DNA of 64,000 nt from Erodium maritimum. Its lineage: Eukaryota > Streptophyta > Magnoliopsida > Geraniales > Geraniaceae. Positions 35,743 to 46,124 of this stretch are shown here, piece after piece; position 1 is the stretch's first letter; each line of letters begins with the position of its first letter. Below the pieces are notes generated by a model. That model searched no databases, was not told the origin of the DNA, and saw nothing but the letters and a program-made list of their open reading frames with translations. The position numbers and the translations under genes were made by a program. Where the stretch lies: positions 15,431,228 through 15,495,227 of the forward strand of contig OY997595.1 of NCBI GenBank assembly GCA_963921825.1, in the 5' to 3' direction.

Positions 35743-38092
35743 ATGGACGAGGGTCTCACGGCGGCGGATGCGGCCGCGAGCAGGACGCCGGCGAGCGGCA
35801 CCGCACCTACGGTGCTACCCTACAACCTCCCCCTCCTCACCGCCTTCCTCGCCTTCGCCATCGCACAATTCCTCAAGCTCTTCACCACCTGGTCCGTACT
35901 TTGAGCTAGTGTTTTCCTGCACATTCTCAGTTGATTTATCATTATTCAATATTAAATTCGGGAAAATGTTTTTTTATTAGTTTAATGTATGATATTGTCG
36001 ACTCTTTTGGATAAAAAAATTGTATCTTTTTCGTTAGAGTTTAGATGTAATTGGTGCCATCATTTCAGAGTTCCATGTATTGAGATGTGTAAGTTCAACA
36101 TTCTTTTACAGTAGGAAAGGATTAAGTTTGAGGAAATCCCTTTTCCTCAGTTTTCATTTCATGGAACCTTATGGCTTGAAAGGTATGGGGCCTTGGAGGA
36201 ATGATGAAGTTTATGCATGTGATAGAATTTGGGTATTTTTCTTTATGAAACAGTCTATTCATAGATTTATAGTATTTCATTAGTTGCAATGAAGGGTGTT
36301 GGCACAAATGAGAGTGGATAGGACTTAACAGATGCTGAGAGCTGTTAGCGACATTCCCGTGGAGAAGAATGTGGGGGTATATTTGGCTTAGAGGTGCATT
36401 TTGTTATGTTCATTGCTAATTCTTATCATCTTCTTTTCTTCCCCCCTTTTCCCCTTCATTCAATGCAACACCTATCTACCCTGGCAATCAATTTTGTTGT
36501 GAAAGAACAACTCTCATGCCTTCCAATTTTGCCCATTGCAAATATGTATTAGCATAATGAGGACGTCAAAGCAAGAGTGAGCTTCTTTTGCAGTCTTTCT
36601 TTGGCAATAAGTATCAAATAAGATGGCAATTTTGTTAAATTACAAACAGGGATAGAGTTGTAAATGTATATGTTCCTTCTCCGTGCAAATGAGTTCCTGT
36701 GGAGGGTGCTCACCCGTCATCTGAATTGAAGTTAAATTGTTATTAGATGTCACTATGGAATGACCAAATGATTTTGTTTTTATTCAATACCATAAGAAAG
36801 GGCCATCATCCATGGTTGCAGCGCTTACTGAATTCTATTTTTTGAAATAGTAGCTCAGTGTTTGAATATGTTTCTCCTAGGTGCTCAGGTATAAGGAGAA
36901 GAGATGGGATTCTAGAAGGCTGCTTGGTTCGGGTGGAATGCCATCCTCACATTCTGCAACTGTTACAGCTCTAGCTGTTGCTGTCGGACTAAACCAGGGG
37001 ACAGGATCAGCAGCTTTTGCCATTGCAGTGGTCATGTCATGTGTTGTATGTGCTTTCTGTACGCTTATTACCCTCTCTTTTCTTAGCAGGCTTGCTTCTG
37101 TCATCCTTATAATCTGGTTATTTGGAATTGGTGTATACTGTTTAAGTAGGTTACCTATAGCAAATATGTCTTTGTATGTTGGGATTTTGAGTTAGGAATT
37201 GCTCCAACTCTATTGGTTTTAGTGAATGAAATGATGTTTTTTTGCTCTTTGCCTTTGATAAACTAGAATTGTGGAATGTTTAGCAGATGCTAGTGTTTAC
37301 TGCTTTGAAATATATGAAAACTTTGCTTCACGTATTTATGTTTGAATGAAGTTATATGTAGTCAGGTCTGTTTTAGGAGTTAAAATGGAAATGGCTTATT
37401 CAATGTCAGCTGACTGTTCCATGTTTGTAGACTAGTCTATTTACAGCCTCTTGAACCGATATTCAATAAGGTAGCATTTGAAAGCCGTGCATCGTGGTTC
37501 GGTTTGGCTCAAACCCTTAAGATGGTCATGGGTAACAAATCTCTAGTTAGTTGTTTGTAGTTTGACTTATCTTCCGTAACAATTGCCTTCAACTTCGAAG
37601 AAGGTTCCCATTTTCCTATTCTACAGGGTGGACTAAAGATATGTAATACATTATTTTCAGGTGATGTATGATGCATCGGGGGTCAGACTACATGCTGGTC
37701 GGCAAGCTGAAGTTAGTAATCTTATAAATTGCAACGGACTTGTCTCATTTTGGACAACTATGCTTGATGGATTCTGCAACAGTCATACTTCAATTTCATG
37801 TGTTGCTTGCTAAGATTTATTTTCATTCAATGTCTTGTGCCAGTTGCTGAACCAAATTGTGTGCGAGTTTCCACCAGAACATCCTTTATCCAGTGTGAGA
37901 CCTCTGCGTGAATTACTTGGGCATACTCCATTTCAGGTATAGCTGTATGGGTAAAATATTAGAATGAGCTACATTGTAGTAGTTTGTTTAGAGTTGAAGA
38001 ATAAAGAGAAGTTTATCCCTTTGGTGTTGTTACAGGTTGTGGCGGGTGCTGTGTTGGGGTGCATAGTCGCAGTGTTGATGAGAGATAGTTAA
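35743..38092 (+). CDS. DUF212 membrane protein, PAP2/vanadium haloperoxidase-related
   Basis: Five exons, 35743-35891, 36889-37045, 37661-37711, 37844-37936 and 38036-38092, give 168 residues, about the length of plant and bacterial DUF212 proteins. The N-terminus is variable and Ala-rich. Then come a membrane segment (LPLLTAFLAFAIAQFLKLF, about 28-46), the family signature GSGGMPSSHSATVTALAVA (about 62-80) with its Ser-His pair, another hydrophobic segment, then YDASGVRLHAGRQAE and a conserved tail LRELLGHTPFQVVAGAVLG. The SGGMPSSHS motif recalls PAP2 phosphatases, but the full set of phosphatase residues is not visible, so enzymatic activity is unproven. The probable Arabidopsis counterpart, from memory, is At3g21610. 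The first intron is 1.0 kb. Confidence 0.9.
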
Positions 38093-38639
38093 GGAGCCAC
38101 AGCAAGTGCAACCTTGTGAGTTTGATTGAGGAGAACTGGCTTGGGCGAGTGATGGGGAAAACTTGGTTCGGTCGTGTTGTATATCCTTAAACTGAATACA
38201 GCATGCTTATGTTTCTCTGTGATATGAACGTTTCGGGTAAATAAAATACAAGTTCAGTATGACAAAATAGATGGAACATAATAAAAGGTGTATATTGCAT
38301 TTGCGCGGGGAGGCCCATATGCGAATGCGAGGGAGCATGATCCCGCTGTAAATAGAAGAGAGGTATGCGTGCATAAAAGCCTCAGAGTTGGCAACAAAAT
38401 AGACCGACCATGTACAAATTACAATATTCAAAGACCGCTAAATGCCTTGAATCATAGCAATCAGTTTACAAGTTGCATAATTCACAACTTCCAAACTTCA
38501 TTTGATTACAATGTTCATATGTACGTTTAAATTTTTTAATTCTTTTGTTTTTTGACCAAAAGGTTGGAAGTTGCAAAAATGAAAAGGTCTTTGTTGCCAA
38601 AAAAATTATTGAGTTAAATATCTTTTGGTATTCTTGATC
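38093..38639. other. 3' UTR and intergenic DNA
   Basis: It probably holds the 3' UTR of the DUF212 gene followed by unassigned sequence. No gene or clear repeat is seen. Confidence 0.5.
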
Positions 38640-41170
38640 ACATATATTTTAGTATCCTATATTTTTTTAGCATAATCATAATGCACGATACAACATTAGG
38701 TAGAGGGTCACCTAACCACATTAGGACAGGGGACGAACTGTTCTTGACTAGCCAGTGAGAGACTTTTTTCATTGTCTTTTTAACGATAACGAGGAAAGCA
38801 TCTTCTATATGGACGAGTAAAGCTCGAATATCATGTGTAATAGTGCCTAACAGAGAGATCATTGGCGCCATTGAGTTGACCATATTAAAACCACCTGAGC
38901 ATCTGACCGAATAATGACCCGACTCCAACTGTACATCCTGGCCAAGTCCAAAGCTTTAGCGATAACACGGGTCTCTATCATGGATGAATCCTAGAGTTCC
39001 AGTAGTACCTCATTCCTTACTGCCAAAACTGAGCCTAAGGAGGATCTAGCAATGAATCCTCATGCCGATTACTCTGAGTCAGCAAAAGTCGCCTTATCTA
39101 CATTAATAATTGTCCATCCCGTCGGTAGTGGAGTAAATTTGTTAGGTTGAGGAGTGATGTGAGGTAGATTAGAGGGAGTCTTATACGCCTAACCATGTGT
39201 CCAAGCCGCGATGTGAGCATGTGCTGCCGCCTGGACGCCCAAAGCCCCTTGGGTCTTATCGCTCCATACATTCGCAATGCGGGTCTTCCAAATCTCCCAA
39301 ATTCAGCATAACAGATGTGCCTCCTACTCTAGAGACGCCCATATCGTAAGAGTGTTCCACCTTTCCCCAAATGACTCCGAAGATGGTATAACCATTCCTT
39401 CATCAAATAAATCCCAGCAACATTTTGCAAACCCGCAACGAAAGAATATGTGATCGATCGTTTCGGCGTGAAGAGAATATAAAGGACAAGTAGACGACAA
39501 AGGAACATACCAGCAATTGAGATTGTCTGCAACCTGAAGAGAACCCGTCAAGGCTCGCCATAGGAATATCTGGAGCCTGGGTGGAATTGGAATCTACCAG
39601 GCATCCAGACCCGCCAGGGAAGGCTCATACTCGCCTGACGGCGTCCGACTATCATGTACGTATCGATATCACTCTTTGGAAGTGTACTTGCCCTTCGAGG
39701 CCGAGAAACATTACCATTCATTCGCATACCGAATAGCAGATATGGTCATGGTAAGGATATCATCCCGGTCCTCCGGAGAAAGTGTTGGCCGATTAGAGGG
39801 GCGTCCCATTGTCTAGTTCCTGGAATAAACAGGCCCGCTGCCGAGTGGTCTATGAGGTTTGGGGTGACAGTGCGGACAATAGGGCTCATCCCCATCAGTC
39901 AAGGCTAGCCTAAGATCGGAGTATCTCCATCGAGCCAATAACTTTCCATAAATTAGAGAGAAGCAGGTTTTTAGCCGCATAAATTCTTGACCAAGTGAAG
40001 CTCGACTGTTGGCCCTCACCTACCTGGGTGAAATCCGAGGATGGGTAGTACATCGCCTTCAGCAATATGGCTACCAAAGATGTTAGGCGGTATAAAAGGT
40101 TCTAGGCTTATTAGGCGAGCAATGCAAGGTTCACATCATGCATATGAAAAAATCACATTCCCTCATCCTGCTTCGAATGGAAAAGTTTTTCCTAATCCAG
40201 CCAGCTAATTGGTCTTTCCTTTGGGTTCGTGCCCGCCCACCAGAATCTTGGTAGAGCTATGTGGAATTTATCCTTGATACTCGGTGGCACCTTGAAAATA
40301 GACATAACTTTCCTTTCAGTTAGGGATAAGAGCCTCTCATCCCATGACTGCACCCGTCGTACCACCCTACCCGCCAAATAACGCATGCTTCGAGTTATGC
40401 TTGCCAGCCATGTTTGGGACCACGAGATACAAGGATGCCTCCTAGACCTCCCCAATCGGGAGCGTCAAACAGCAATCCCTACGAATCATCGGAGTTGTAT
40501 TTGTGCTGAAAAAGATTGGGACTTTTGGTGATTTAAACACTGACCAAACAACGTTCCAAACTTTGTAAGGAGGGTATGAACCCTTTCGACCTCTTCCGTG
40601 GTGGCACAATAGAAAATGAAACAGTCATCTGCGAAGAAGAGATGGGATAAGGTCGGGGGCCCTCGTGCCACCGCTATACCATAGATATGGCCCCCGACCT
40701 GTGCCTTGTTGAGTAGGTTGGACAGACCCTCCATGAAGAACAAGAACAGATTATGTGACAAGAGATCCACTTGACGAAGACCCCTGGACGGGGCAAACAT
40801 TGGGGTCTCATTACCGCCTAAACTGACCGAATACTCCACTTGGCCCATACTTGTAGCCAATAACGTCATCCATTCTGTTGAAAAGCCTTTACGCTGTAAA
40901 ATAACTAGAAAAAATGGCCACTCCACTCTATCATACGCTTTGCTTAGTCCAATTTTATTTCCATATAACCCATGTTGCCCGATCGTCGTTGTCGAAGAAA
41001 ATGAATGATCTCGAAAGAGATAAGGATATTATCCTGGATGCTGTTGCTTGGCTCTATAAGATTCTATAACAAAGACTTAAATCGGTTAGTCAGAACTTTA
41101 GATAAAATACGAAAAATCACATTACAAAGAGCGATCAGTTGTAGGTTAGTGATAAGTAACGGGCTTGCCT
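38640..41170 (-). pseudogene. 5'-truncated LINE: reverse transcriptase to RNase H, broken
   Basis: The minus strand gives L1-type RT parts in order. Palm entry similar to LCNVIFRILSKVLTNRFKS is near 41140-41080, QDNILISFEIIHF near 41030 and DRVEWPF near 40920 (the first two in a frame with stops). The catalytic FADD lies at about 40640, the thumb (LPRFWWAGTNP) near 40240, the zf-RVT region (HAETIDHIFFRCGFAKCCW) near 39450, and an RNase H-like C-terminus at 38928-38640. Many stops and frameshifts separate them. An AT-rich tail follows at about 38600. ORF1 and the endonuclease are absent, so this is a 5'-truncated copy, as LINE insertions often are. Confidence 0.82.
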
Positions 41171-42435
41171 TTTTTTTGCGATCAACATCATATTTGTAAT
41201 ATTTAAAGATCGGTTAAAGGACCGCTCCCGGATCTTCGTTTAAATAAATCACTGATGAGTGCAAATTTGACCTACTCAATTTGACGATTTTTTCTCATAT
41301 TTTTACCTTAACTGTCCTTTAGTTTATATTTCTTAACTTTTTAAAATAAGTTCCTTAAAGCCTCTCAATCGACTATATTTTTCGTTACTTCATAATATAT
41401 CAAATATTGATCTCATTTTGTAGGTCTTTGAGAAGGAAAAATATTGGCGAAAGGACGAAGCAAATCAAAGCTAAAATGGAGCGGATATGAGCGAAAGAGT
41501 AAAAATAATCCAAGTGGTGAGACTCGCCTAGATCGTGCCACATGGCAGGCTACAGAGCGCTGGATCGTATGATTTGGTGCGCTGCACCGCATCAGAGACC
41601 ATGCACATGTGAGCTGACGTCCGTGCATCACGCTGACCGCGTACGAAGACCTAGTGCAACCTTTTGATTCTCTAGTTGCACCGTTCTTTCTGCGTGTCTG
41701 ACTGCACCAGACCAAAGAGGCCAGTCGCGCTCCTTCTTTCTTCACGCGACTTCGAGCTCCATTTAATATGGGACATCTACAACATAAGTTTGGAGATAAC
41801 ACGTAGTGTACAACATGACTTTGGACAACAATATCTCGGTAGTTCGACGACAGTCCAACTGTCAACGTGAAGCTTATACTCTCCTCTACCCAAAACTTCC
41901 ATTAGTTTTGACATTTGATGCTTCCAAAGACAGAAATCGAAGGTCCAAAGTCAATTAAAAATACATCTCAGGTTCAACCAATTTTTAGAGATTTTGGTCG
42001 ATTTTGAGCTGGTTTTTGAGGATTTGAGCTAGGAATCGTTGTTCCTAGCACAAATTTTATTTTATTTTATCCTTTCCTTTGCTTAATGTTGATTTAAAAC
42101 ACTGATTTCATCGTTTTTAGTGCCATGGCTAGCGAGTAGTCACTCCTAACCATGTATGTCATTGTAAATACATATTAGTTTAATTAATGAATGAGGTTAT
42201 TCATCTGTGGTGTTAGATGATGTTTTTGCGATATTGAGTACCCATTTATGTTCATTACCCAATTTAATTGATTTGATTTTTTTTTGAAAACCTAAAATTT
42301 TATTAAGCAAATGTTCTACAAGAAAGTAAAACAAAGCCGGAAAATGATCCATAAAAAGAGCCGTTTTCCCGTACCAAAACAGCTACAAAGAGCAACAAAA
42401 AACCCAAGCAGGAAAACAAACGAAAAAACAATCAA

Positions 42436-43622
42436 CTACTTCCTACTCGAATTCAAACAGATAAACCGATTAGACACCGGAACCGGAATAGGAGCTTCTT
42501 CTGTAGTCAGATCAGGGTAAACCACGTCCTCACTAATCTCGAAGTTTTCATCCTGCGGGACTCTACGTTCCAGGGCCAAAGAAGCAAGATCTACCAGTTT
42601 TTTCCCAAGCTTCTTGCTAAAACTCCAAGCACCCAAGCTATCCTTTTTAGCAATATCAACAGTGAAGCTCCCCGAAATGTCTCATTTATCAGCAGAGGTC
42701 TTGGCTCTTGACTGATAAAAAGCAACTGTTGGGACACTTCTCTTTGGTTGCACCTTTTTCGGACGTCCACGTCCCTTCTTTTGAGATAAAACCTCAGGAA
42801 TCGGAGATTTAGTCAAAACGTCCTTCCAAGGGCTTCCTTGATCAACAACCGGGATGACAACATCAATCCGACGTCCATCAACGAACTCCACCACCACAGG
42901 AAGATCGTGGCCAAACTGGACCTGTTCTGAAGGCTTTGTGGCTTGTAGAGTCAACCCACATTGGGCCTCATCCACAGTCCGAACATCGACTTCAGAAGCC
43001 TGTGACCCAGCCCGACTTACAACCAAAGCATCTGCAGTCGAATCAGCATCCCCGTGAATCTCTCCAGACTCACTCACCCCGAGATCTTCCCCACCATCAA
43101 CTGAACCCGGAAGTTTTTCAGAGTCAAAAGACGACGGAGCAGTCCCACTCGTACCAGAGCCAGAACCTTGAAACTCATCCACTTGCACCACACCACGAGG
43201 GTCAGCACGAGGGAATCAAGCTTCGAAAGCTCTGATTTCACAATGGGGAGCTCCGGGACGAGCCAAAGCGACGAAAAGAATGTGACCTTTCAATGTCAAT
43301 CCGTTTAATTTCGAAACAGCCTGAGAAGCCTCACCCACCGTCGAGAAGGAGATGAAACCAAAGAACCTCCCTCCCTTGTTCGAGCGCTTCAAAACCGAGC
43401 ACCTTCGGACGGACCCAAAAGCACTGAATACTTTACTTACTCATTCCTCCGTGGATCCAAAAGGGAGATTGCATACAAAAAAATCGGTGAAGCTCCCTGA
43501 TCCGACGTTCTTTGAAGCATACTCCTTATCCTTCACCACGGTTTCTGGTTGAGCTTCTTTGTCCTGATACCCATCTAAAACAGCTCTAAGGGGCTATGTA
43601 CCGGTTTGAAGATCGACCATGT
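42436..43622 (-). pseudogene. LINE ORF1 protein with RRM domain, four stops
   Basis: A single minus-strand frame from the ATG at 43622 encodes an RNA recognition motif with RNP2-like FFVCNL (near 43475) and RNP1-like RFFGFISF (near 43350). A long acidic, Ser/Gly-rich region and a basic GRGRPKK motif (near 42765) follow. The frame is interrupted by stops near 43598, 43443, 43213 and 42680 but never shifts, so decay is by point changes only. RRM-bearing ORF1 proteins are known in plant L1 elements and bind the LINE RNA. Some nuclear RRM genes look alike, but the flanking retroposon features favour LINE ORF1. Confidence 0.75.
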
Positions 43623-43939
43623 TCGAACGCTCCCCCGAACTTCGAGATTTAGATGTTTTGTTTTCTACATTTGCAGCAGCAACAAAACCATTCCTCTTCG
43701 CCACACCAGTGACAGATGATTGTTTCCTTGTGCGTGTTGGTCGTCAGACACGAACTTTGGATTCACGCTTAACCCCGCTCAACTCATTGTTTGCAACACC
43801 AGAGATGGAACAATACTCACGGTATGAAGCCAATAGAACAAAGCAAAAGGATTTGAACGAGAGAGCATTCATACCAGTCTGCATGAAGTGCTAGGAAAAT
43901 GGACCGGAAACGAAACGAACCAGTTGGGAAACAGGGACT

Positions 43940-44300
43940 GCAACACACAGCCGCTGTTCTCGGTGCTCTTTCACTGCCGCCCGGACCGGAGCAATGGCTA
44001 AACACAATCGGCGTGGAACTCCGACCTGCGAAACAATGGTGCCGTTCTCAGACATGTACACAGAACTGTTCGTACTCCTCTTCTGCCACTCGGAACAGAG
44101 GTTTCCGATCCGGCAACACAACACAACAGCCGACCTGCTCTCAGTGCTTGTTCACTGCCGCCCGGACCAGAGCAATGGCGAAACACTGCCGGCGTGGACT
44201 CCGACCTGCGAAAAACGGCGCTGCTCTCAGACACAGGTTTGTTCTCGTGCTCGTACTCCTCTTCGGGCGGAGCAAAGGTTCCGTTCCGGAAACACCGCGA
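43940..44300. repeat. 181-bp tandem duplication in the LINE 5' region
   Basis: TCACTGCCGCCCGGACC recurs at 43971 and 44152 (spacing 181). The surrounding 150-180 bp are clearly similar in both units, including GTTCGTACTCCTCTT against GCTCGTACTCCTCTT. GC-rich. Confidence 0.8.
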
Positions 44301-45449
44301 GACCACCAGAATCGGGCGCCGCACTCCACCAACGAACGTGGGATGAAACCACGATGAAGCGCTGGCCAGACGCGCGCCAACGATGGTCGCAGATGGGGGC
44401 GTATATCGAATTATAAAATTAATTGAATCGGGAAAAATGGTTTGTTATATTAATTGCATGCTAAAATTAAGAGCTTGGGTACGAACTTCATTAAGAGAAT
44501 TTTTGATCTCTTGAGCGAATATCAAGTGCTAGATCTATATTATTCATAGTATTCGTCATCTAATATGATTAGCACTTATTTTGGATGCTTGATGTTATCG
44601 TTACATTCTATATGAGATTGATTATTTTCCTATGATTTTATTTATGTAAAGTATGTTTTAAGCTAATTTGATGATATCGGAGGTGAATTTTCCTTGAGTG
44701 ATTTATTGTTTTGGGTGTGTAATGCCCTGTAAATTGTTAGTTGTAGCTATCAAGGATCGGTGTATGATATATTTATTCACTTTGAGACTATTTGAGATAT
44801 TAAATTTCATCATTGCTTTTCTTATTGACTTTTCTAGTTTCGATGATACCGAGTCACTCATTAGTGGACTTTTGTTAGATCATACTATAACCAAGACGTT
44901 CGCGTTGAAATCGGAATGATCGGGTTGGAGAAATCGATCTAGGCGTAGCTAGATAATTCACATTTTACAGGGTTGTGTTCTATGCTTGAGTATTACTGGA
45001 ACAATGTTCTATTTAGTTCCACTTGATAATTGATCGTCATCTACATTGATGGTGATCGATATTCAAGAAGTGAACTAGGCGTAGTTAGACACAACAATTT
45101 TTGTACTTATCTATTTTAACATTTATGTATTACTAGGTAAAGCACCCACTTATCTTATGTAAGTTTGCTTTGATTATTTATCGATATGATATATTATCAA
45201 GTCGAGAAGCAACTGAAGAGAATGCAAAATAAATGTATGAGAGTTCGATGACTGGATTTACTCGAACCATAGAAAATCATACTTGTACATTTATTCCAAT
45301 AATTGGTTTTTGAGCTATGACGGGAGTACAATTTTCATCATCACATTATATACCTTATACATTGTAAGGTCAAATAGCATCAAAGTGTATCACGTCCTTG
45401 AAGCATGTGTTTATGTTTTTCTTTCGTATCTATGGTTTAGGTAAATAAA

Positions 45450-45523
45450 ATAGAAGTCTTGTATGGCAAGACTTCTAAACAAGTTGACGTCCAGGTACTC
45501 AAAGAAACTCTATGGAACCATTT
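45450..45523 (+). pseudogene. Condensin CAP-H fragment, exon part 1
   Basis: Plus-strand frame VLYGKTSKQVDVQVLKETLW ends at the retrotransposon insertion. It joins, through one copy of CATTT, to 51306-51333 in the same frame. The peptide matches the region near the C-terminus of condensin complex subunit 2 (CAP-H/kleisin gamma), which bridges the SMC2/SMC4 heads. No more upstream exons are found between 38093 and 45450, where two retroelements lie. The probable acceptor is near 45431 or 45447. Confidence 0.72.
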
Positions 45524-45992
45524 TGTCAAGAGCAAGACCGCTCTTGAGGAATGAATTAAACGGAAATGAGATTGGAATTGATATAAAATGAGCCAAAAGC
45601 TCTTACAGGAATTCAAATTACTCCTAACGAGGACTTCCTCTTTTACACTACAAACTACAAGGTTCAAAAGCATGATAATCCCTAGGACTTCAAGTTCCAT
45701 ATATAGATCGACATCCTCATGTGCTTGGTGCCGTTGCAAGACTGTCTTCGCTGCTGTGCCGTTTGTCTTCTTGCTCTGTTCTGCTTCTCGTCTCAGACAA
45801 ATGAAGAAGACGACGTGCTGCTGCTCTATTGACTTTGGTCTCCAATTGCGAAAGGACACGTGGATGGATCGCACAAAACAACAAATCTGTTCGTAGATCA
45901 AAATGCTGCGTTTCACTTAAGTTGTTTGAGTGAAACGCAGCGTTGCGTTCATCTTCAAGCTTCGGAAGCTTGTCACGCAAGCAAGCGTGACA
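45524..45992 (-). repeat. 3' LTR of the chromovirus (469 bp)
   Basis: TGTCAAGAGC...GCGTGACA, with inverted TGTCA/TGACA ends. Near the inner end it contains an imperfect hairpin with 13-bp arms GCTGCGTTTCACT/AGTGAAACGCAGC and smaller palindromes around AAGCTTCGGAAGCTT, all also present in the other LTR. Confidence 0.93.
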
Positions 45993-46124
45993 ATGCTCCC
46001 GACTCCGAGAGGCTTGTCTTCAAGCCTCGATTCGAGCAATCCAGTCCGCGAACTCAGCTCGGAAAGGATCTTCATCCTCCCAAGTTGCGTCCTCAGTTGC
46101 CGAGCGTTCCCACAAGATCAGATA

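Larger units (their letters stand above)
42275..44410 (-). mobile_element. LINE retroposon with ORF1 (RRM type) only
   Basis: On the minus strand: 5' untranslated region with a 181-bp tandem duplication (44300-43940), an ORF1 pseudogene (43622-42436), a short 3' end with AATAAAATTTTAGG, and an A-rich tail (complement of 42280-42288). No ORF2 follows. The flanks AATTTAATTGATTTG (left) and AAATTAATTGAATCG (right) may be a decayed target duplication. It sits inside the Tat-like solo LTR. Confidence 0.72.
41253..45340 (+). repeat. Solo LTR of a Tat/Ogre-like Ty3/gypsy element, split by a LINE retroposon
   Basis: It begins TGATGAGTGCA, resembling the start TGATGCGGGTGCA of the Tat-like LTR on the other strand at 62774, and ends TTTTCATCA. 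ATCAC occurs at 41248-41252 and 45340-45344 (the last LTR base and the duplication overlap by one, so the duplication is 4 or 5 bp). The block 41396-41490 (GATCTCATTTTGTAGGTCTT and following) matches 62470-62575 on the minus strand. Without the nested insert (about 42275-44410) the LTR is about 1.95 kb, similar to the other copy. No tat internal domain adjoins it. Confidence 0.75.

Noticed and set aside
41413-41865. 150-codon minus-strand gene
   Set aside because: It lies wholly within the Tat-like LTR and shows no domain.
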